This document shows, piece after piece, positions 1 through 9,321 of a stretch of 48,609 nt of DNA. The stretch's first letter is position 1; each line of letters starts with the position of its first letter. A program made the position numbers and the translations under genes. The notes beneath the pieces were generated by a model. It had not been told where the DNA came from. It was given only the letters and a program-made list of their open reading frames with translations, and ran no database searches. Source of the DNA: an uncultured Magnetospirillum sp. (GTDB lineage: Bacteria; Pseudomonadota; Alphaproteobacteria; Rhodospirillales; Magnetospirillaceae); NCBI RefSeq assembly GCF_903853455.1, contig NZ_CAINTR010000150.1, positions 1-48,609 on the forward strand, in the 5' to 3' direction.

Positions 1-25
1 AACATCCCCCGATATTGGGGGGATA
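1..25. repeat. short inverted repeat at left edge
   Basis: ATCCCCC and GGGGGAT flank a short AT-rich loop, giving a perfect 7-bp stem. It sits in the AT-richer DNA (1-223) that precedes the broken acyl-CoA synthetase gene. It could be a terminator stem or part of a mobile-element end. Positions 1-223 otherwise show no convincing gene; a second weak stem (TTACAC/GTGTAA, 150-169) is followed by a run of A. Confidence 0.35.
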
Positions 26-226
26 TTTCGTGGTACGCCACCCAGGTGTTGTGTCGTAAAATTAGGTACATTTCACCCTGCGCAATAATAAAACTCGCGG
101 CAGGATATAGCCCAACTCCCGCCATATCAACACCTCTTACATACAGCGCTTACACACAGTTACGTGTAAAAAAGTGGCTGAAACGTTGATATCTGCGGCT
201 TCCAGCGATACCATCCTCTCCTCGTC

Positions 227-1009
227 ATGGGGATGCTGATCAACGCTGCGGAAAAGGACCGCCGCCCCCTGCCGCATCCCGTGGAATTCATGACGGCGGC
301 GGCACCGCCCCCCGCCGCGGTGATCGGCCGCTTGGAAAGCCAAGGCTTCAAGATCACCCATGTCTACGGCCTGACCGAGGTCTACGGCCCCGCCACCGTC
401 TGCGCCTGGCACGAGGAGTGGGATCTCCTGCCGCTGGACGAGCGGGCGCGGCTGAAGTCGCGTCAAGGCGTGCGCTATGTCAACGAGGAGGCCATGATGG
501 TGGCCGATCCACTGTCACTGGAGCCGGTTCCCATGGACGGAACGACCATGGGCGAGGTCTTCTATCGCGGCAACGTGGTGATGAAGGGCTATCTGAAAAA
601 TCCGACCGCCACCGCCGAGGCCTTCGCCGGTGGCTGGTTCCACACCGGCGATCTCGGCGTCTGGCACGCCGACGGCTATATCGAGTTGAAGGACCGCTCC
701 AAGGACATCATCATCTCCGGCGGCGAGAACATCTCCACCATCGAGGTGGAGGGAGTACTCTACCAGCATCCCGCCGTGGCCGAGGCGGCGGTGGTGGCGC
801 GCCCGGACGAGAAGTGGGGCGAGACGCCGTGTGCCTTCATCGGCCTCAGGGAGGGAGCCAGCGTCACCGACCAGGAGATCATGGCGTTCTGCCGCGAGCG
901 TCTGGCCCATTACAAATGCCCGCGCACCGTCGTCTTTACGACCTTACCGAAAACATCGACGGGAAAAGTCCAGAAATATGTTCTGCGTGAGATGGCCAAA
1001 ACCGTTTGA
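227..1009 (+). pseudogene. acyl-CoA synthetase (AMP-binding), 3' fragment
   Basis: This is the C-terminal half of an AMP-forming acyl-CoA synthetase of the ANL superfamily, which would activate a fatty acid to its CoA ester through an acyl-adenylate. About 260 residues remain of a family usually 520-550 long. Visible motifs are the A5-type YGLTEVYG, the GWFHTGDLG motif, the hinge region KDRSKDIIISGGENIS, and a C-terminal PKTSTGKVQK with the catalytic lysine. The N-terminal half, including the phosphate-binding loop, is absent. Homology seems to begin at about 221-227 (VMGMLINA), and an in-frame TGA at 179-181 closes the frame upstream. The upstream 220 bases are AT-richer and do not encode the missing half. 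The copy is probably non-functional. Whether the break is biological or an assembly edge cannot be told here. Confidence 0.8.
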
Positions 1010-1150
1010 CGCTGATCGAGGTGATTCCGGCTTTCCTCGAGAATGATACCGGAGTCGGGCATTGGGGGCCTGCCTATTGGCCTAGGTAAAAATAGTATTG
1101 CGCCGAGGTTTGACCCTGACTTGCCTGCCGGAGTATCGTTCAGTAGGCAA

Positions 1151-2311
1151 ATGTCGGGGTTGAAAGCGGGTGGTGTTGTGAATTCGGGTGTAACACGCAA
1201 GACTTTGCCGGCTATCCATCAAGGACTGGCGGAGCGCTTGGTCTGTCTTCATGACGAAATCAAGAGTGACCAGGACCTGACGGCATTAAGCCGCATCGCT
1301 GTTGCGTTGTATGATGAGCGGACGGATATTCTCAAGACGTTCATTCATTCTAGCGATGGCGAAAGTCCGCTCGATCATTCGTCGGCCAAGATGTCCAGCC
1401 TCCCCAGTTTGCAGCAATTGGCCTTGACCGGCGGGCGGCGCACCCTCAACGACCTTCAGGTGGTGGCGGAAATCGGGCAGCGGCATGCCAGCCGGCTGGT
1501 GGCATGCGGCTATCTCTCCAGCTACACCATGCCGATCATCTCCAAGGGGCAGTTTTTCGGTTTCCTGTTCCTCAATTCGGTCGAGAAGGGCTTTTTCACT
1601 CCCCTGGTCGTCCATCGACTCCGGCCTTATGCCGAGTTGATTGCCCAAGTGGTGATGCGTGAACTGGACGCCGTGCGGATGATGCATGCGGCGGTCAAGG
1701 TGATCCGCCAGGTCTCCACCGTGCGCGACGAGGAAACCGGCGCTCATCTCGCCCGCATGGCCCGATACGCCAGGTTGATCGCCACCAAGCTAGCGGACCG
1801 CCACGGTCTCGACGACGAGTTCGTCGAGTATCTGTTCCAGTTCTCGCCCATCCACGATGTGGGCAAGATCGGGGTGCCGGACAGCATCTTGTTCAAGCCG
1901 GGCAAACTCACGCCCGAGGAATTCGATGTGATGAAGGCGCATGTGGCGCGAGGGCTGGAGATCATCGACCTGATGGCCGTGGATTTCGGCATGCAGTCGC
2001 TGGCGCATTTCTCCATTCTGCGCAATATCATCGCCTATCACCACGAGGCGCTGGACGGCAGCGGCTATCCTCACCGTCTGCGGGGGACGGAAATCCCCCT
2101 TGAGGCCCGCATCGCCGCCGTTGCCGATGTCTTCGACGCCCTGACCTCGGAGCGGCCATACAAGAAGGCGTGGAGCAATCAGCAGGCTTGCGATCTGTTG
2201 CTGGAATTGGCGGGGAGCAAGTTCGATCCGGAATGCGTGGCCGCCATGCTCGACAGCCAAGACGAAATTCGCGAAATTCAGGCCAGCTTCGAAGCGACGG
2301 TGTTCGATTGA
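1151..2311 (+). CDS. HD-GYP domain protein (putative cyclic-di-GMP phosphodiesterase)
   Basis: HD-GYP proteins hydrolyse cyclic di-GMP. The C-terminal half carries the set expected of an active enzyme: ETGAHLARM, the HD pair in IHDVGKIGVPD, YHHEALDGSGYP (the GYP motif), and AVADVFDALTSERPY. The N-terminal 180 or so residues look like a GAF-type sensor domain, with no membrane segment, so the protein should be cytosolic. The frame is open from an ATG at 1043, but the first 36 residues look non-coding, so I prefer the ATG at 1151; a weak AGTAGG lies just upstream. The gene ends with a TGA that overlaps the proposed start of the next gene, which suggests translational coupling. The input signal is unknown. 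Confidence 0.85.
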   Translation: MSGLKAGGVVNSGVTRKTLPAIHQGLAERLVCLHDEIKSDQDLTALSRIAVALYDERTDILKTFIHSSDGESPLDHSSAKMSSLPSLQQLALTGGRRTLNDLQVVAEIGQRHASRLVACGYLSSYTMPIISKGQFFGFLFLNSVEKGFFTPLVVHRLRPYAELIAQVVMRELDAVRMMHAAVKVIRQVSTVRDEETGAHLARMARYARLIATKLADRHGLDDEFVEYLFQFSPIHDVGKIGVPDSILFKPGKLTPEEFDVMKAHVARGLEIIDLMAVDFGMQSLAHFSILRNIIAYHHEALDGSGYPHRLRGTEIPLEARIAAVADVFDALTSERPYKKAWSNQQACDLLLELAGSKFDPECVAAMLDSQDEIREIQASFEATVFD

Positions 2312-3135
2312 GGCTGCTTGCGGTCATGGTCGTCGCCGTGCTGGCGCTTGGCGGTCCGGCCGCCGAAGGCAGAGAGGCCTGGGCGTTTACCGTAGCCCCG
2401 GCCGCGGGGCAGGCTCTGGTGATCGGCTCGGCGGCGGCGGGATGTGTGCGCGGAGCGGAAGCGCTGGCCTTGGACGGCGAGAACTATCAGGTGCTGCGTC
2501 CATCGCGGCATCGCAACTGGGGCCACCCTTCCACCATCCGCTTTGTCCGGGATCTTTCCGCCGCTGCCGGCGGGGTAGGGATCGCTGGCGTTCTGGTTGC
2601 CGACATGGGGCAACCGCGCGGCGGCCCCATGCCGTCCGGCCATGCCAGCCATCAGAACGGCCTGGATGTGGACATCTGGTTCAGGTTGGCGCCCCAGCAT
2701 CTTGGCCGCGCCGAACTCGAAGACCCCACGCCGGTGGAGATGGTGAAGGGAGGGGACGTGGATCCCGCCACCTGGACACCGGCCCAGGCGCGGCTGGTGG
2801 AGTTGGCGGCGCGCGCTCCCGAGGTGGAGCGGATCTTCGTCAACCCGGCGATCAAGCGGGCCATGTGCCGCGCCGCGCCGGCGGCGGGTGACCGCGACTG
2901 GCTGCGCAAGCTGCGGCCATGGTGGGGGCATGACGAACATTTTCATGTCCGTCTGGTCTGCCCGCCAGACAGCCCGGACTGCGAGGTTCAAAAGCCGATT
3001 CCCGAGGGTGACGGCTGTGGCGACGAACTGGAATCCTGGTTGGTCAAGCCGACTTCGCCGGCCCCGCCCAGCAAGCCGCACGTCCAGGCCCGGCCGCTGC
3101 CCGCCGCCTGCCGCGTGGTCTTGAAAGAGAAATAG
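2308..3135 (+). CDS. mepA: penicillin-insensitive murein endopeptidase (MepA family)
   Basis: A LAS-type zinc endopeptidase that cleaves the D-Ala-meso-DAP cross-link of peptidoglycan in the periplasm. The family signature is complete: GHASHQNGLDVDIWF holds the first zinc ligands (by alignment to E. coli MepA, His115 and Asp122), and HDEHFHVRL near the C-terminus provides the others. A start at TTG 2308 gives a clean signal peptide (MRLLAVMVVAVLALGG) of about 20 residues and overlaps the stop of the HD-GYP gene. ATG 2326 is a shorter alternative. The frame also extends upstream inside the HD-GYP gene, but that part is a shadow. Length about 275 residues, normal for the family. Family assignment is firm, start codon less so. 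Confidence 0.88.
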   Translation: MRLLAVMVVAVLALGGPAAEGREAWAFTVAPAAGQALVIGSAAAGCVRGAEALALDGENYQVLRPSRHRNWGHPSTIRFVRDLSAAAGGVGIAGVLVADMGQPRGGPMPSGHASHQNGLDVDIWFRLAPQHLGRAELEDPTPVEMVKGGDVDPATWTPAQARLVELAARAPEVERIFVNPAIKRAMCRAAPAAGDRDWLRKLRPWWGHDEHFHVRLVCPPDSPDCEVQKPIPEGDGCGDELESWLVKPTSPAPPSKPHVQARPLPAACRVVLKEK

Positions 3136-3144
3136 CAACTTCGC

Positions 3145-3173
3145 TTGCAAATCCCGGCGCAAAGGCGTAAGAA
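3145..3173 (+). promoter_or_regulatory. possible sigma70-type promoter for rpsB
   Basis: TTGCAA (3145-3150) and TAAGAA (3168-3173) are 17 bases apart, just after the mepA stop. They would start a leader of about 120 bases before rpsB. That leader contains a CCGGG-ACAA-CCCGG hairpin (3241-3254), which could be an S2 autoregulatory structure. Pattern match only. Confidence 0.35.
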
Positions 3174-3297
3174 CCCGGCCATTAATCCGCACGCGGGATC
3201 GCGGCGGCGACATGGCTTTTGTCGCTCGTTCGCTCCGGTGCCGGGACAACCCGGCTACTCCCGCGGAGGTTCAACCGGAGAAGCAAAGGACTTTCCG

Positions 3298-4104
3298 ATG
3301 GCTCTGCCCACGTTTACCATGCGTCAGCTCGTCGAAGCCGGCGTCCATTTCGGCCACAATACCCGCCGCTGGAACCCGAAGATGTCGTCGTACCTCTTCG
3401 GCATCCGCAATGGCATTCACATCATCGACCTCCAGCAGAGCGTGCCCATGCTGCACCGCGCCATGCAGGCGGTTCGCGACGTGACCGCCGGTGGCGGCCG
3501 CGTTCTGTTTGTCGGCACCAAGCACCAGGCGTCTTCCATCGTCGCCGATGGCGCGCGTCGCTGCGGCCAGTACTTCGTCAACCATCGTTGGCTCGGCGGC
3601 ATGCTGACCAACTGGAAGACCATCTCGCAGTCGATCAAGCGCCTGCGCGAACTGGACGAGCAGTTGACTTCGGGCGCCCTGGGTGGCCTGACCAAGAAGG
3701 AGCAGTTGGTGCTGCAGCGCGAGCGCGACAAGCTCGAGCGCGCGCTGGGCGGCATCAAGGAGATGGGCGGCCTGCCCGATATCCTGTTCATCATCGACAC
3801 CAACAAGGAGCAGCTGGCGGTTCAGGAAGCCAACAAGCTGGGCATTCCGGTGGTGGCGATCATCGACTCCAACTCGGATCCGGCAGGCATCACCTATCCG
3901 GTTCCCGGCAATGACGACGCCATTCGCGCCATCCAGACCTACTGCGATCTGATGGCCGGCGCGGTGCTCGACGGCATTCAGGCCGAGATCACCCGTGGCG
4001 GCGGCGATGTGGGTGCCAGCGTCGAAGCCCCGGTGGAGCAGGTCCCCGAGGTCGAGGCCGAAGTTGTGGTGGTTGCCGAAGAGGCTCCCGCTCAGCCGGC
4101 TTAA
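3298..4104 (+). CDS. rpsB: 30S ribosomal protein S2
   Basis: Ribosomal protein S2 of the small subunit. The N-terminus [20 protein letters not shown] and the following RRWNPKM are typical, as are the LPDILFIID and NSDP segments that contact 16S rRNA. At 268 residues it is longer than the E. coli protein because of an acidic, Val/Glu/Pro-rich tail of about 30 residues, common in alphaproteobacteria. The ATG at 3298 is preceded by AAAGGA at a good distance; the open frame upstream to 3145 is the untranslated leader. tsf follows after 109 bases that contain a strong hairpin, the classical rpsB-tsf order. Expression is probably from the promoter at about 3145. Confidence 0.97.
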   Translation: MALPTFTMRQLVEAGVHFGHNTRRWNPKMSSYLFGIRNGIHIIDLQQSVPMLHRAMQAVRDVTAGGGRVLFVGTKHQASSIVADGARRCGQYFVNHRWLGGMLTNWKTISQSIKRLRELDEQLTSGALGGLTKKEQLVLQRERDKLERALGGIKEMGGLPDILFIIDTNKEQLAVQEANKLGIPVVAIIDSNSDPAGITYPVPGNDDAIRAIQTYCDLMAGAVLDGIQAEITRGGGDVGASVEAPVEQVPEVEAEVVVVAEEAPAQPA

Positions 4105-4120
4105 GTCGCTTTATCGCATG

Positions 4121-4153
4121 CGAATGGCGGCGACACCCGTTCGCCGCCATTCG
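4121..4153. terminator. 13-bp perfect hairpin between rpsB and tsf
   Basis: CGAATGGCGGCGA (4121-4133) and TCGCCGCCATTCG (4141-4153) form a perfect 13-bp stem with a 7-base loop, starting 16 bases after the rpsB stop. TTTG follows, with only a short T run. It could be a partial terminator or attenuator that sets the S2:EF-Ts ratio, or a 3' processing/stability element. Confidence 0.6.
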
Positions 4154-4213
4154 TTTGAGAACTTGTCCGTTTTCGAGGCTCCTCTGGAGCCCTTCGTCGA
4201 GAGAGGAAAACCC

Positions 4214-5140
4214 ATGGCCGAAATTACCGCTTCGTTGGTCAAGGAACTGCGCGAGAAGACCGGCGCCGGCATGATGGATTGCAAGAAGGCGCTGGGCGAG
4301 ACCGCCGGCGACATCGAAGCCGCCATCGACTGGTTGCGCACCAAGGGCCTTGCCGCCGCCGCCAAGAAGGCCGGCCGCGTCGCCGCCGAGGGTCTGGTCG
4401 GCATTGCCGCCGCCGGCACCAAGGGTGTCGCCGTCGAGGTCAACGCCGAGACTGATTTCGTCGCCCGCAACGAGCAGTTCCAGGGTTTCGTGTCGGCCGT
4501 CGCCGCCGTGGCGCTGGCCAAGGGCGCCGATGTGGAGGCCATCAAGGCCGCCGAGTGCCCCGGTGCCGGCAAGTCGGTCGCCGAGCAGTTGACCGCCCTG
4601 ATCGCCACCATCGGCGAGAACATGAATTTCCGTCGTGCCGTGTATCTGGAAGTGCCCAACGGCGTCGTCGCGTCCTACATGCACTCGTCCATCGCTCCCG
4701 GCCTGGGTAAGATCGGCTGCATGGTGGCCCTCGAGTCCACCGGCGACCAGGCTCGCCTGGCCGAGTTGGGCAAGCAGCTGGCCATGCATGTGGCCGCCGC
4801 CAACCCGCAATTCCTCGATCCCAGCGCCGTCGACAACGCCGCGCTGGAGCGGGAGAAGGCGGTTCTGACCGAGCAGGCTCAGGCGTCGGGCAAGCCGGCC
4901 GCCGTCGTCGAGAAGATGGTCGAGGGTCGTATCCGCAAGTACTACGAGGAAGTCTGCCTGTCCGAGCAGATCTTCGTCATCGACCAGGAGAGCAAGATCT
5001 CCAAGGTTCTCGAGACCGTCGGCAAGGAAATCGGCGCGCCGATCAAGCTGGCCGGCTTCGTCCGCTTCGCCCTGGGCGAAGGGATCGAGAAGGAAGAGAA
5101 GGACTTCGCCGCCGAGGTTGCCGCCCAGCTCGGGCACTAA
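4214..5140 (+). CDS. tsf: translation elongation factor Ts
   Basis: EF-Ts is the guanine-nucleotide exchange factor for EF-Tu. The N-terminal UBA-like module shows [19 protein letters not shown], and the core has the TDFVARN motif that contacts EF-Tu. Length 308 residues, similar to other proteobacterial EF-Ts. The ATG at 4214 follows GAGAGGAAAA, a strong ribosome site; the longer open frame from 3995 lies inside rpsB and is not used. It lies downstream of rpsB and upstream of pyrH, the conserved order. A GC-rich stem follows the stop. Confidence 0.97.
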   Translation: MAEITASLVKELREKTGAGMMDCKKALGETAGDIEAAIDWLRTKGLAAAAKKAGRVAAEGLVGIAAAGTKGVAVEVNAETDFVARNEQFQGFVSAVAAVALAKGADVEAIKAAECPGAGKSVAEQLTALIATIGENMNFRRAVYLEVPNGVVASYMHSSIAPGLGKIGCMVALESTGDQARLAELGKQLAMHVAAANPQFLDPSAVDNAALEREKAVLTEQAQASGKPAAVVEKMVEGRIRKYYEEVCLSEQIFVIDQESKISKVLETVGKEIGAPIKLAGFVRFALGEGIEKEEKDFAAEVAAQLGH

Positions 5141-5153
5141 TCCTCCACAGCGA

Positions 5154-5198
5154 CCGGGCCGCTTCGAATGGAGCGGCCCGGATGCCCCTAGAAGGGGC
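5154..5198 (+). terminator. two hairpins after tsf
   Basis: CCGGGCCGCT (5154-5163) pairs perfectly with AGCGGCCCGG (5172-5181), and GCCCC/GGGGC (5184-5198) makes a second small stem. There is no T run, so this is either a weak or Rho-assisted terminator, or an mRNA 3' stabiliser between tsf and pyrH. Confidence 0.45.
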
Positions 5199-5284
5199 GC
5201 GACAGGCGGTCGGAATGGTGTATGATCGCCGCCGCTCGGGCCGTGAGAATGCGGCCCCGGGACCCACCAGACCCGAGGGAGATC

Positions 5285-6007
5285 ATGGCCAGCGACGCCA
5301 AATTCCGCCGCGTTCTCCTGAAGATTTCCGGCGAAGGGCTGATGGGGACTCGTGAATACGGGCTCGATCCAGCTACCGTTGAACGCATCGCCCGCGAAGT
5401 ACAATCGGTCCGCGACCTTGGGGTCGAGGTCTGCGTCGTCATCGGCGGCGGCAATATCTTTCGCGGCGTCTCCGGCGCCTCCAACGGGATGGAGCGGGCG
5501 GCGGCCGACAACATGGGCATGTTGGCGACGGTCATCAACGCCCTGTCGGTTCAGAACGCCCTGGAGCGGATCGGCTGCGAGACCCGCGTTCAGTCCGCCA
5601 TCGTCATGCCCACCGTGTGCGAGGCCTATATCCGCCGCCGCGCCATCCGCCATCTGGAAAAGGGCAGGGTGGTCATATTCGCCGCCGGAACCGGCAATCC
5701 CTTCTTCACCACCGATACCGCCGCCGCCTTGCGTGCCGTCGAAATGGGATGCGACGCGCTACTCAAGGCGACGCAGGTTGACGGGGTCTATTCCGCCGAT
5801 CCCAAGAAGGTCAAGGATGCGGTCCGTTTCGACCGTCTGACCTTCAACGATGTGCTGGCCCGCGACCTTGCCGTGATGGACACGGCCGCGATCGCGCTTT
5901 GCCGCGAGAACCGGGTTCCCATCGTGGTGTTCGACCTGCACCGTCCCGGAGCGTTTTCCGAGGTGGTGTCCGGCCAAGGGCTCTTTACCATTATCGCGAA
6001 CGAATAA
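5285..6007 (+). CDS. pyrH: UMP kinase
   Basis: Phosphorylates UMP to UDP with ATP, the entry to all pyrimidine nucleoside triphosphates. It is an amino-acid-kinase fold enzyme. Visible are the N-terminal [11 protein letters not shown] with the catalytic lysine, [10 protein letters not shown], the [10 protein letters not shown] loop and [11 protein letters not shown]. 240 residues, the usual length. The ATG at 5285 is preceded by GAGGGAGATC. It is followed 16 bases later by frr, the conserved arrangement. Confidence 0.97.
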   Translation: MASDAKFRRVLLKISGEGLMGTREYGLDPATVERIAREVQSVRDLGVEVCVVIGGGNIFRGVSGASNGMERAAADNMGMLATVINALSVQNALERIGCETRVQSAIVMPTVCEAYIRRRAIRHLEKGRVVIFAAGTGNPFFTTDTAAALRAVEMGCDALLKATQVDGVYSADPKKVKDAVRFDRLTFNDVLARDLAVMDTAAIALCRENRVPIVVFDLHRPGAFSEVVSGQGLFTIIANE

Positions 6008-6023
6008 GAAAAGGGGGTAGATC

Positions 6024-6596
6024 GTGTCCGCTCCGACCAGCTGGAACGACCTCAAGAAAGACGTCAGCCGTCGCATGGACAGCGCCGTCGAGGTTCTCAA
6101 GAAAGAATTTTCCGGTCTTCGCTCCGGCCGGGCGTCCACCAATTTGCTCGATCCGGTGGTGGTCGAGGCCTACGGCCAGACCATGCCGCTGTCGCAGTGC
6201 GGAACCGTCGGTGTGCCCGAACCCCGCATGCTGACCGTTCAGGTGTGGGACAAGTCCCAGGTCAAAGCGGTGGAGAAGGCGATCCGCGACGCCGGTCTTG
6301 GTCTCAACCCGCAGACCGACGGCCAACTGGTTCGGGTGCCGATTCCGGCGCTGAACGAGGAACGGCGCAAGGAATTGCAGAAGATCGCCGGAAAATATTC
6401 CGAGCAGGCTCGCATTTCCGTCCGCAATGTCCGTCGCGATGGTATGGATACGCTGAAGAAGATGGAAAAGGACGGACATATCTCGGAAGACGAGATTAAG
6501 AAACATGAAAAAGAAATTCAGGTCATAACCGACGACATCATCAAGAAGATTGACGACTATCTGTCCCATAAAGAAAAAGAAATCATGCAGGTCTAG
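6024..6596 (+). CDS. frr: ribosome recycling factor
   Basis: RRF splits post-termination ribosomes together with EF-G. The 190-residue protein starts at GTG 6024 behind AAGGGGG, and shows the family features [16 protein letters not shown]-type hinge, and the long alpha-helical [18 protein letters not shown] tail. It sits 16 bases after pyrH and 8 bases before uppS, so the three are almost certainly co-transcribed. The 3' end of the gene is noticeably richer in A/T codons (Lys, Glu, Ile) than its neighbours, which reflects the protein's composition. Confidence 0.97.
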   Translation: MSAPTSWNDLKKDVSRRMDSAVEVLKKEFSGLRSGRASTNLLDPVVVEAYGQTMPLSQCGTVGVPEPRMLTVQVWDKSQVKAVEKAIRDAGLGLNPQTDGQLVRVPIPALNEERRKELQKIAGKYSEQARISVRNVRRDGMDTLKKMEKDGHISEDEIKKHEKEIQVITDDIIKKIDDYLSHKEKEIMQV

Positions 6597-6604
6597 CAGA
6601 TAGC

Positions 6605-7336
6605 ATGGAACCCGCCCCGTCCAACGCCGATCTGTCGCCGCCGCCCGCTCATATCGCCATCATCATGGATGGCAATGGTCGCTGGGCGAAGGCGCGCGGA
6701 CTGCCACGCACCGCAGGACACAAGCGGGGCGCCGAGTCCGTGCGCCGCACCGTCGAGGCGGCGCGCGAAATGGGCGTGTCCTACCTCACCTTGTACGGCT
6801 TCTCCTCGGAAAACTGGAAGCGGCCGGCTGGAGAGGTCTCGGATCTGATGGGGCTGTTGCGGCTTTACCTGCGCAACGAAATCAATTCGCTTCACAAGAA
6901 TGGCATTCGCCTCAAGGTGATCGGAGATCGCAAGCGCCTGGGGCCGGACATCGTCCGTCTGATTGAGGACGCCGAGTCCAAGACTGCGGACAATGCCTCG
7001 CTGACCCTGGTCCTGGCCCTTTCATACGGTGGCCGCCAGGAACTGGTCGAGGCGGCGCGGCGGATCGCTTGCGACGTCGCCGATGGGAAACTATCTCCCG
7101 ACGCCATCGACGAGGACATGTTTAGCGGTCACCTCTTCACCGCCGGCATTCCCGATCCCGACCTGATCATCCGCACCAGCGGCGAGAAGCGCATCAGCAA
7201 TTTCCTGCTGTGGCAGGGGGCTTACGCCGAACTCGTCTTCATCGAAACCCTGTGGCCGGAATTCGGCCGCGCCGAGCTTGAGGGCGCCATTCGCGACTAC
7301 CATGGCCGCGAACGCCGCTACGGCGCCACAAGGTGA
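6605..7336 (+). CDS. uppS: undecaprenyl diphosphate synthase (cis-isoprenyl transferase)
   Basis: Condenses isopentenyl diphosphate units onto farnesyl diphosphate to make the C55 lipid carrier for peptidoglycan and surface polysaccharides. It has the cis-prenyltransferase signature IIMDGNGRWAKARG with catalytic Asp22, GHKRGAE, LYGFSSENW, and RTSGEKRISNFLLWQ near the C-terminus, which binds the second substrate. 243 residues, normal. ATG 6605 lies 8 bases after the frr stop. The last codons run up to the cdsA start. Confidence 0.96.
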   Translation: MEPAPSNADLSPPPAHIAIIMDGNGRWAKARGLPRTAGHKRGAESVRRTVEAAREMGVSYLTLYGFSSENWKRPAGEVSDLMGLLRLYLRNEINSLHKNGIRLKVIGDRKRLGPDIVRLIEDAESKTADNASLTLVLALSYGGRQELVEAARRIACDVADGKLSPDAIDEDMFSGHLFTAGIPDPDLIIRTSGEKRISNFLLWQGAYAELVFIETLWPEFGRAELEGAIRDYHGRERRYGATR

Positions 7337-7343
7337 CCGCCGC

Positions 7344-8129
7344 GTGCTGAAAACCCGCGCGATCTCAGCCCTGGTCATGGCTCCTCCGGCGCTGCTGGCC
7401 GCCTGGGCCGGGGGCTATGCCTTCGCCGCCCTGGTGGCGGTGGCGGCGGCGCTGATGTGCTGGGAATGGGCCCGGATGGCGCTGGGCGGTTTCGCCAACG
7501 CGGGGCGGGTTGCCGCGATTGGCTGTTTCGTCGCCGCCCTCGTGACGGTGGTTTATCCGCTGGCGGCTGTCGCCGTGGTGGCGGCGACAACCGTTGTTTC
7601 GGTCGTCCTGGCCGGACCGGCGAATTCCGGACGGCTATGGGCCGGTCTCGGCGGATTCTATATCGGCTTGCCTGCCATCGCATTGGTGTGGCTTCGTGAT
7701 GATCCCGGTCTGGGCGGCGCCGTGGTATGGTGGCTGCTGCTGGTGGTTTGGGCCACCGATATCGGCGCCTATGCCTTTGGGCGGTTGATCGGCGGTCCGC
7801 TGCTGCTGCCGGCTGTCAGCCCCAAGAAGACCTGGGCTGGTTTGTTTGGCGGCATGGCTTGCGCGGCGCTTGCCGGTGTGCTGGTGGCGCGCACGTTCGC
7901 TCTCGCCGATGTCGGGGTGATCGCCGTGGTCAGCGCCGTCGGCGCGGTGGTGGCGCAGGTTGGTGATTTGTTCGAGTCCTGGGTGAAACGACGGTGGAAT
8001 GTCAAGGATTCCAGCGGCATCATTCCGGGCCATGGTGGCGTTCTGGACCGGGTCGATGGTCTGCTCGCCGCGGCTTTGACGGTGGCGGTTTTGACGTTGG
8101 CCAGTGGCCGGCCCGTATTGATTTGGTAG
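7344..8129 (+). CDS. cdsA: phosphatidate cytidylyltransferase (CDP-diacylglycerol synthase)
   Basis: Inner-membrane enzyme that converts phosphatidic acid and CTP to CDP-diacylglycerol, the precursor of all phospholipids. It is strongly hydrophobic with about seven or eight membrane segments. The C-terminal family signature is present: KRRWNVKDSSGIIPGHGG followed by LDRVDG. I place the start at GTG 7344, with AAGGTGA about 8 bases upstream, giving 261 residues; ATG 7302, overlapping uppS, is an alternative. Conserved position between uppS and dxr. Confidence 0.93.
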   Translation: MLKTRAISALVMAPPALLAAWAGGYAFAALVAVAAALMCWEWARMALGGFANAGRVAAIGCFVAALVTVVYPLAAVAVVAATTVVSVVLAGPANSGRLWAGLGGFYIGLPAIALVWLRDDPGLGGAVVWWLLLVVWATDIGAYAFGRLIGGPLLLPAVSPKKTWAGLFGGMACAALAGVLVARTFALADVGVIAVVSAVGAVVAQVGDLFESWVKRRWNVKDSSGIIPGHGGVLDRVDGLLAAALTVAVLTLASGRPVLIW

Positions 8130-8142
8130 TAAAGGGATTGCC

Positions 8143-9309
8143 ATGAGCGCAAGGCGAGGTATCACCATTCTCGGCTCGACCGGGTCCATCGGCTGCAACA
8201 CGGTCGAACTGGTCGAAGCGCGTCCGGACCTCTACCGGGTCGAGGCTCTTGTCGCCAATTCGCGAGTGGACATCCTGGTGGACCAGGCCAAGCGGCTGAA
8301 GGCCCGGCTGGCGGTGGTGGCCGACGAGGCCGCCTATCCGGCCTTGAAGGAAGCCCTTGCCGGCAGCGGCATCGAGGCTGCCGCCGGTGCCAAGGCGGTG
8401 GTCGCCGCCGCCGAGATTCCCGACGCCGACTGGGTGATGGCCGCCATCGTCGGCGCCGCCGGCTTGGCGCCGACTCTGGCCGCGGTGCGGCGGGGCGCGG
8501 TGGTCGGCCTGGCCAACAAGGAGTGCCTAGTCTGCGCCGGCCAGCTGATGATGGCCGAGGTGCAAAAGCACAAGGCCACCCTGCTGCCGGTGGATTCCGA
8601 GCATTCGGCCATCTTCCAGGTGTTCGACTTCGACCAGTTGGACAAGATCGAGAAGATCATTCTGACCGCGTCGGGCGGGCCGTTCCGGAGCAAGAGCCGC
8701 GACTTCATGGCCGACGTGACGCCGGAACAGGCGGTGGCGCACCCCAACTGGTCCATGGGCGCCAAGATTTCGGTGGATTCAGCCTCCATGTTCAACAAGG
8801 GGTTGGAACTGATCGAGGCGCATCACCTGTTCGACATGCCGGAAGACCGGATCGACATCGTCGTCCATCCCCAGTCGGTGATTCACAGCCTGGTGGCCTA
8901 TGTGGACGGTTCGGTGCTGGCGCAGTTGGGGGCGCCCGACATGCGCACTCCCATCGCCTATGCCTTGGGATGGCCTAAGCGTATCGAGGCCCCGGTGGCC
9001 AAGCTTGATCTGGCCGCTATCGCCACCCTGACCTTCGAGCAGCCCGACCCGTTGCGCTTCCCGTCGCTGCGTCTGGCACGCTCGGCGCTGCGGGCTGGCG
9101 GTTCGGCCGCTGCGGTCATGAATGCCGCCAACGAAATCGCCGTCGCGGCCTTCCTCGACCGGCGCATCGGATTCCTCGACATCGCCCAGGTGGTCGAGCG
9201 GACCATCGAAGGCGTCGAGCACTGCGAACTCGGTTCAATCGACGATGTCCTCGCCCAGGATCACAAGGCGCGTCAGTTCGCGTCCACTGTGGTCGGGCAC
9301 GTTTCCTGA
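8143..9309 (+). CDS. dxr: 1-deoxy-D-xylulose 5-phosphate reductoisomerase
   Basis: Second step of the methylerythritol phosphate pathway: isomerises and reduces DXP to MEP with NADPH, supplying IPP to UppS and hopanoid synthesis. The N-terminal NADPH loop GSTGSIG, the metal site VDSEHSAIFQ, SGGPFR, and the flexible-loop region HPNWSMGAKISVDSASM are all intact. 388 residues, standard. ATG 8143 lies 13 bases after cdsA and has AAAGGGATTG upstream; rseP starts 12 bases after its stop. Confidence 0.97.
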   Translation: MSARRGITILGSTGSIGCNTVELVEARPDLYRVEALVANSRVDILVDQAKRLKARLAVVADEAAYPALKEALAGSGIEAAAGAKAVVAAAEIPDADWVMAAIVGAAGLAPTLAAVRRGAVVGLANKECLVCAGQLMMAEVQKHKATLLPVDSEHSAIFQVFDFDQLDKIEKIILTASGGPFRSKSRDFMADVTPEQAVAHPNWSMGAKISVDSASMFNKGLELIEAHHLFDMPEDRIDIVVHPQSVIHSLVAYVDGSVLAQLGAPDMRTPIAYALGWPKRIEAPVAKLDLAAIATLTFEQPDPLRFPSLRLARSALRAGGSAAAVMNAANEIAVAAFLDRRIGFLDIAQVVERTIEGVEHCELGSIDDVLAQDHKARQFASTVVGHVS

Positions 9310-9321
9310 TCCCGGAGTACC

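Noticed and set aside
3989-5653. Long minus-strand frame of 554 codons opposite rpsB, tsf and pyrH
   Set aside because: It is the high-GC antisense shadow of conserved genes and its product resembles no real protein.
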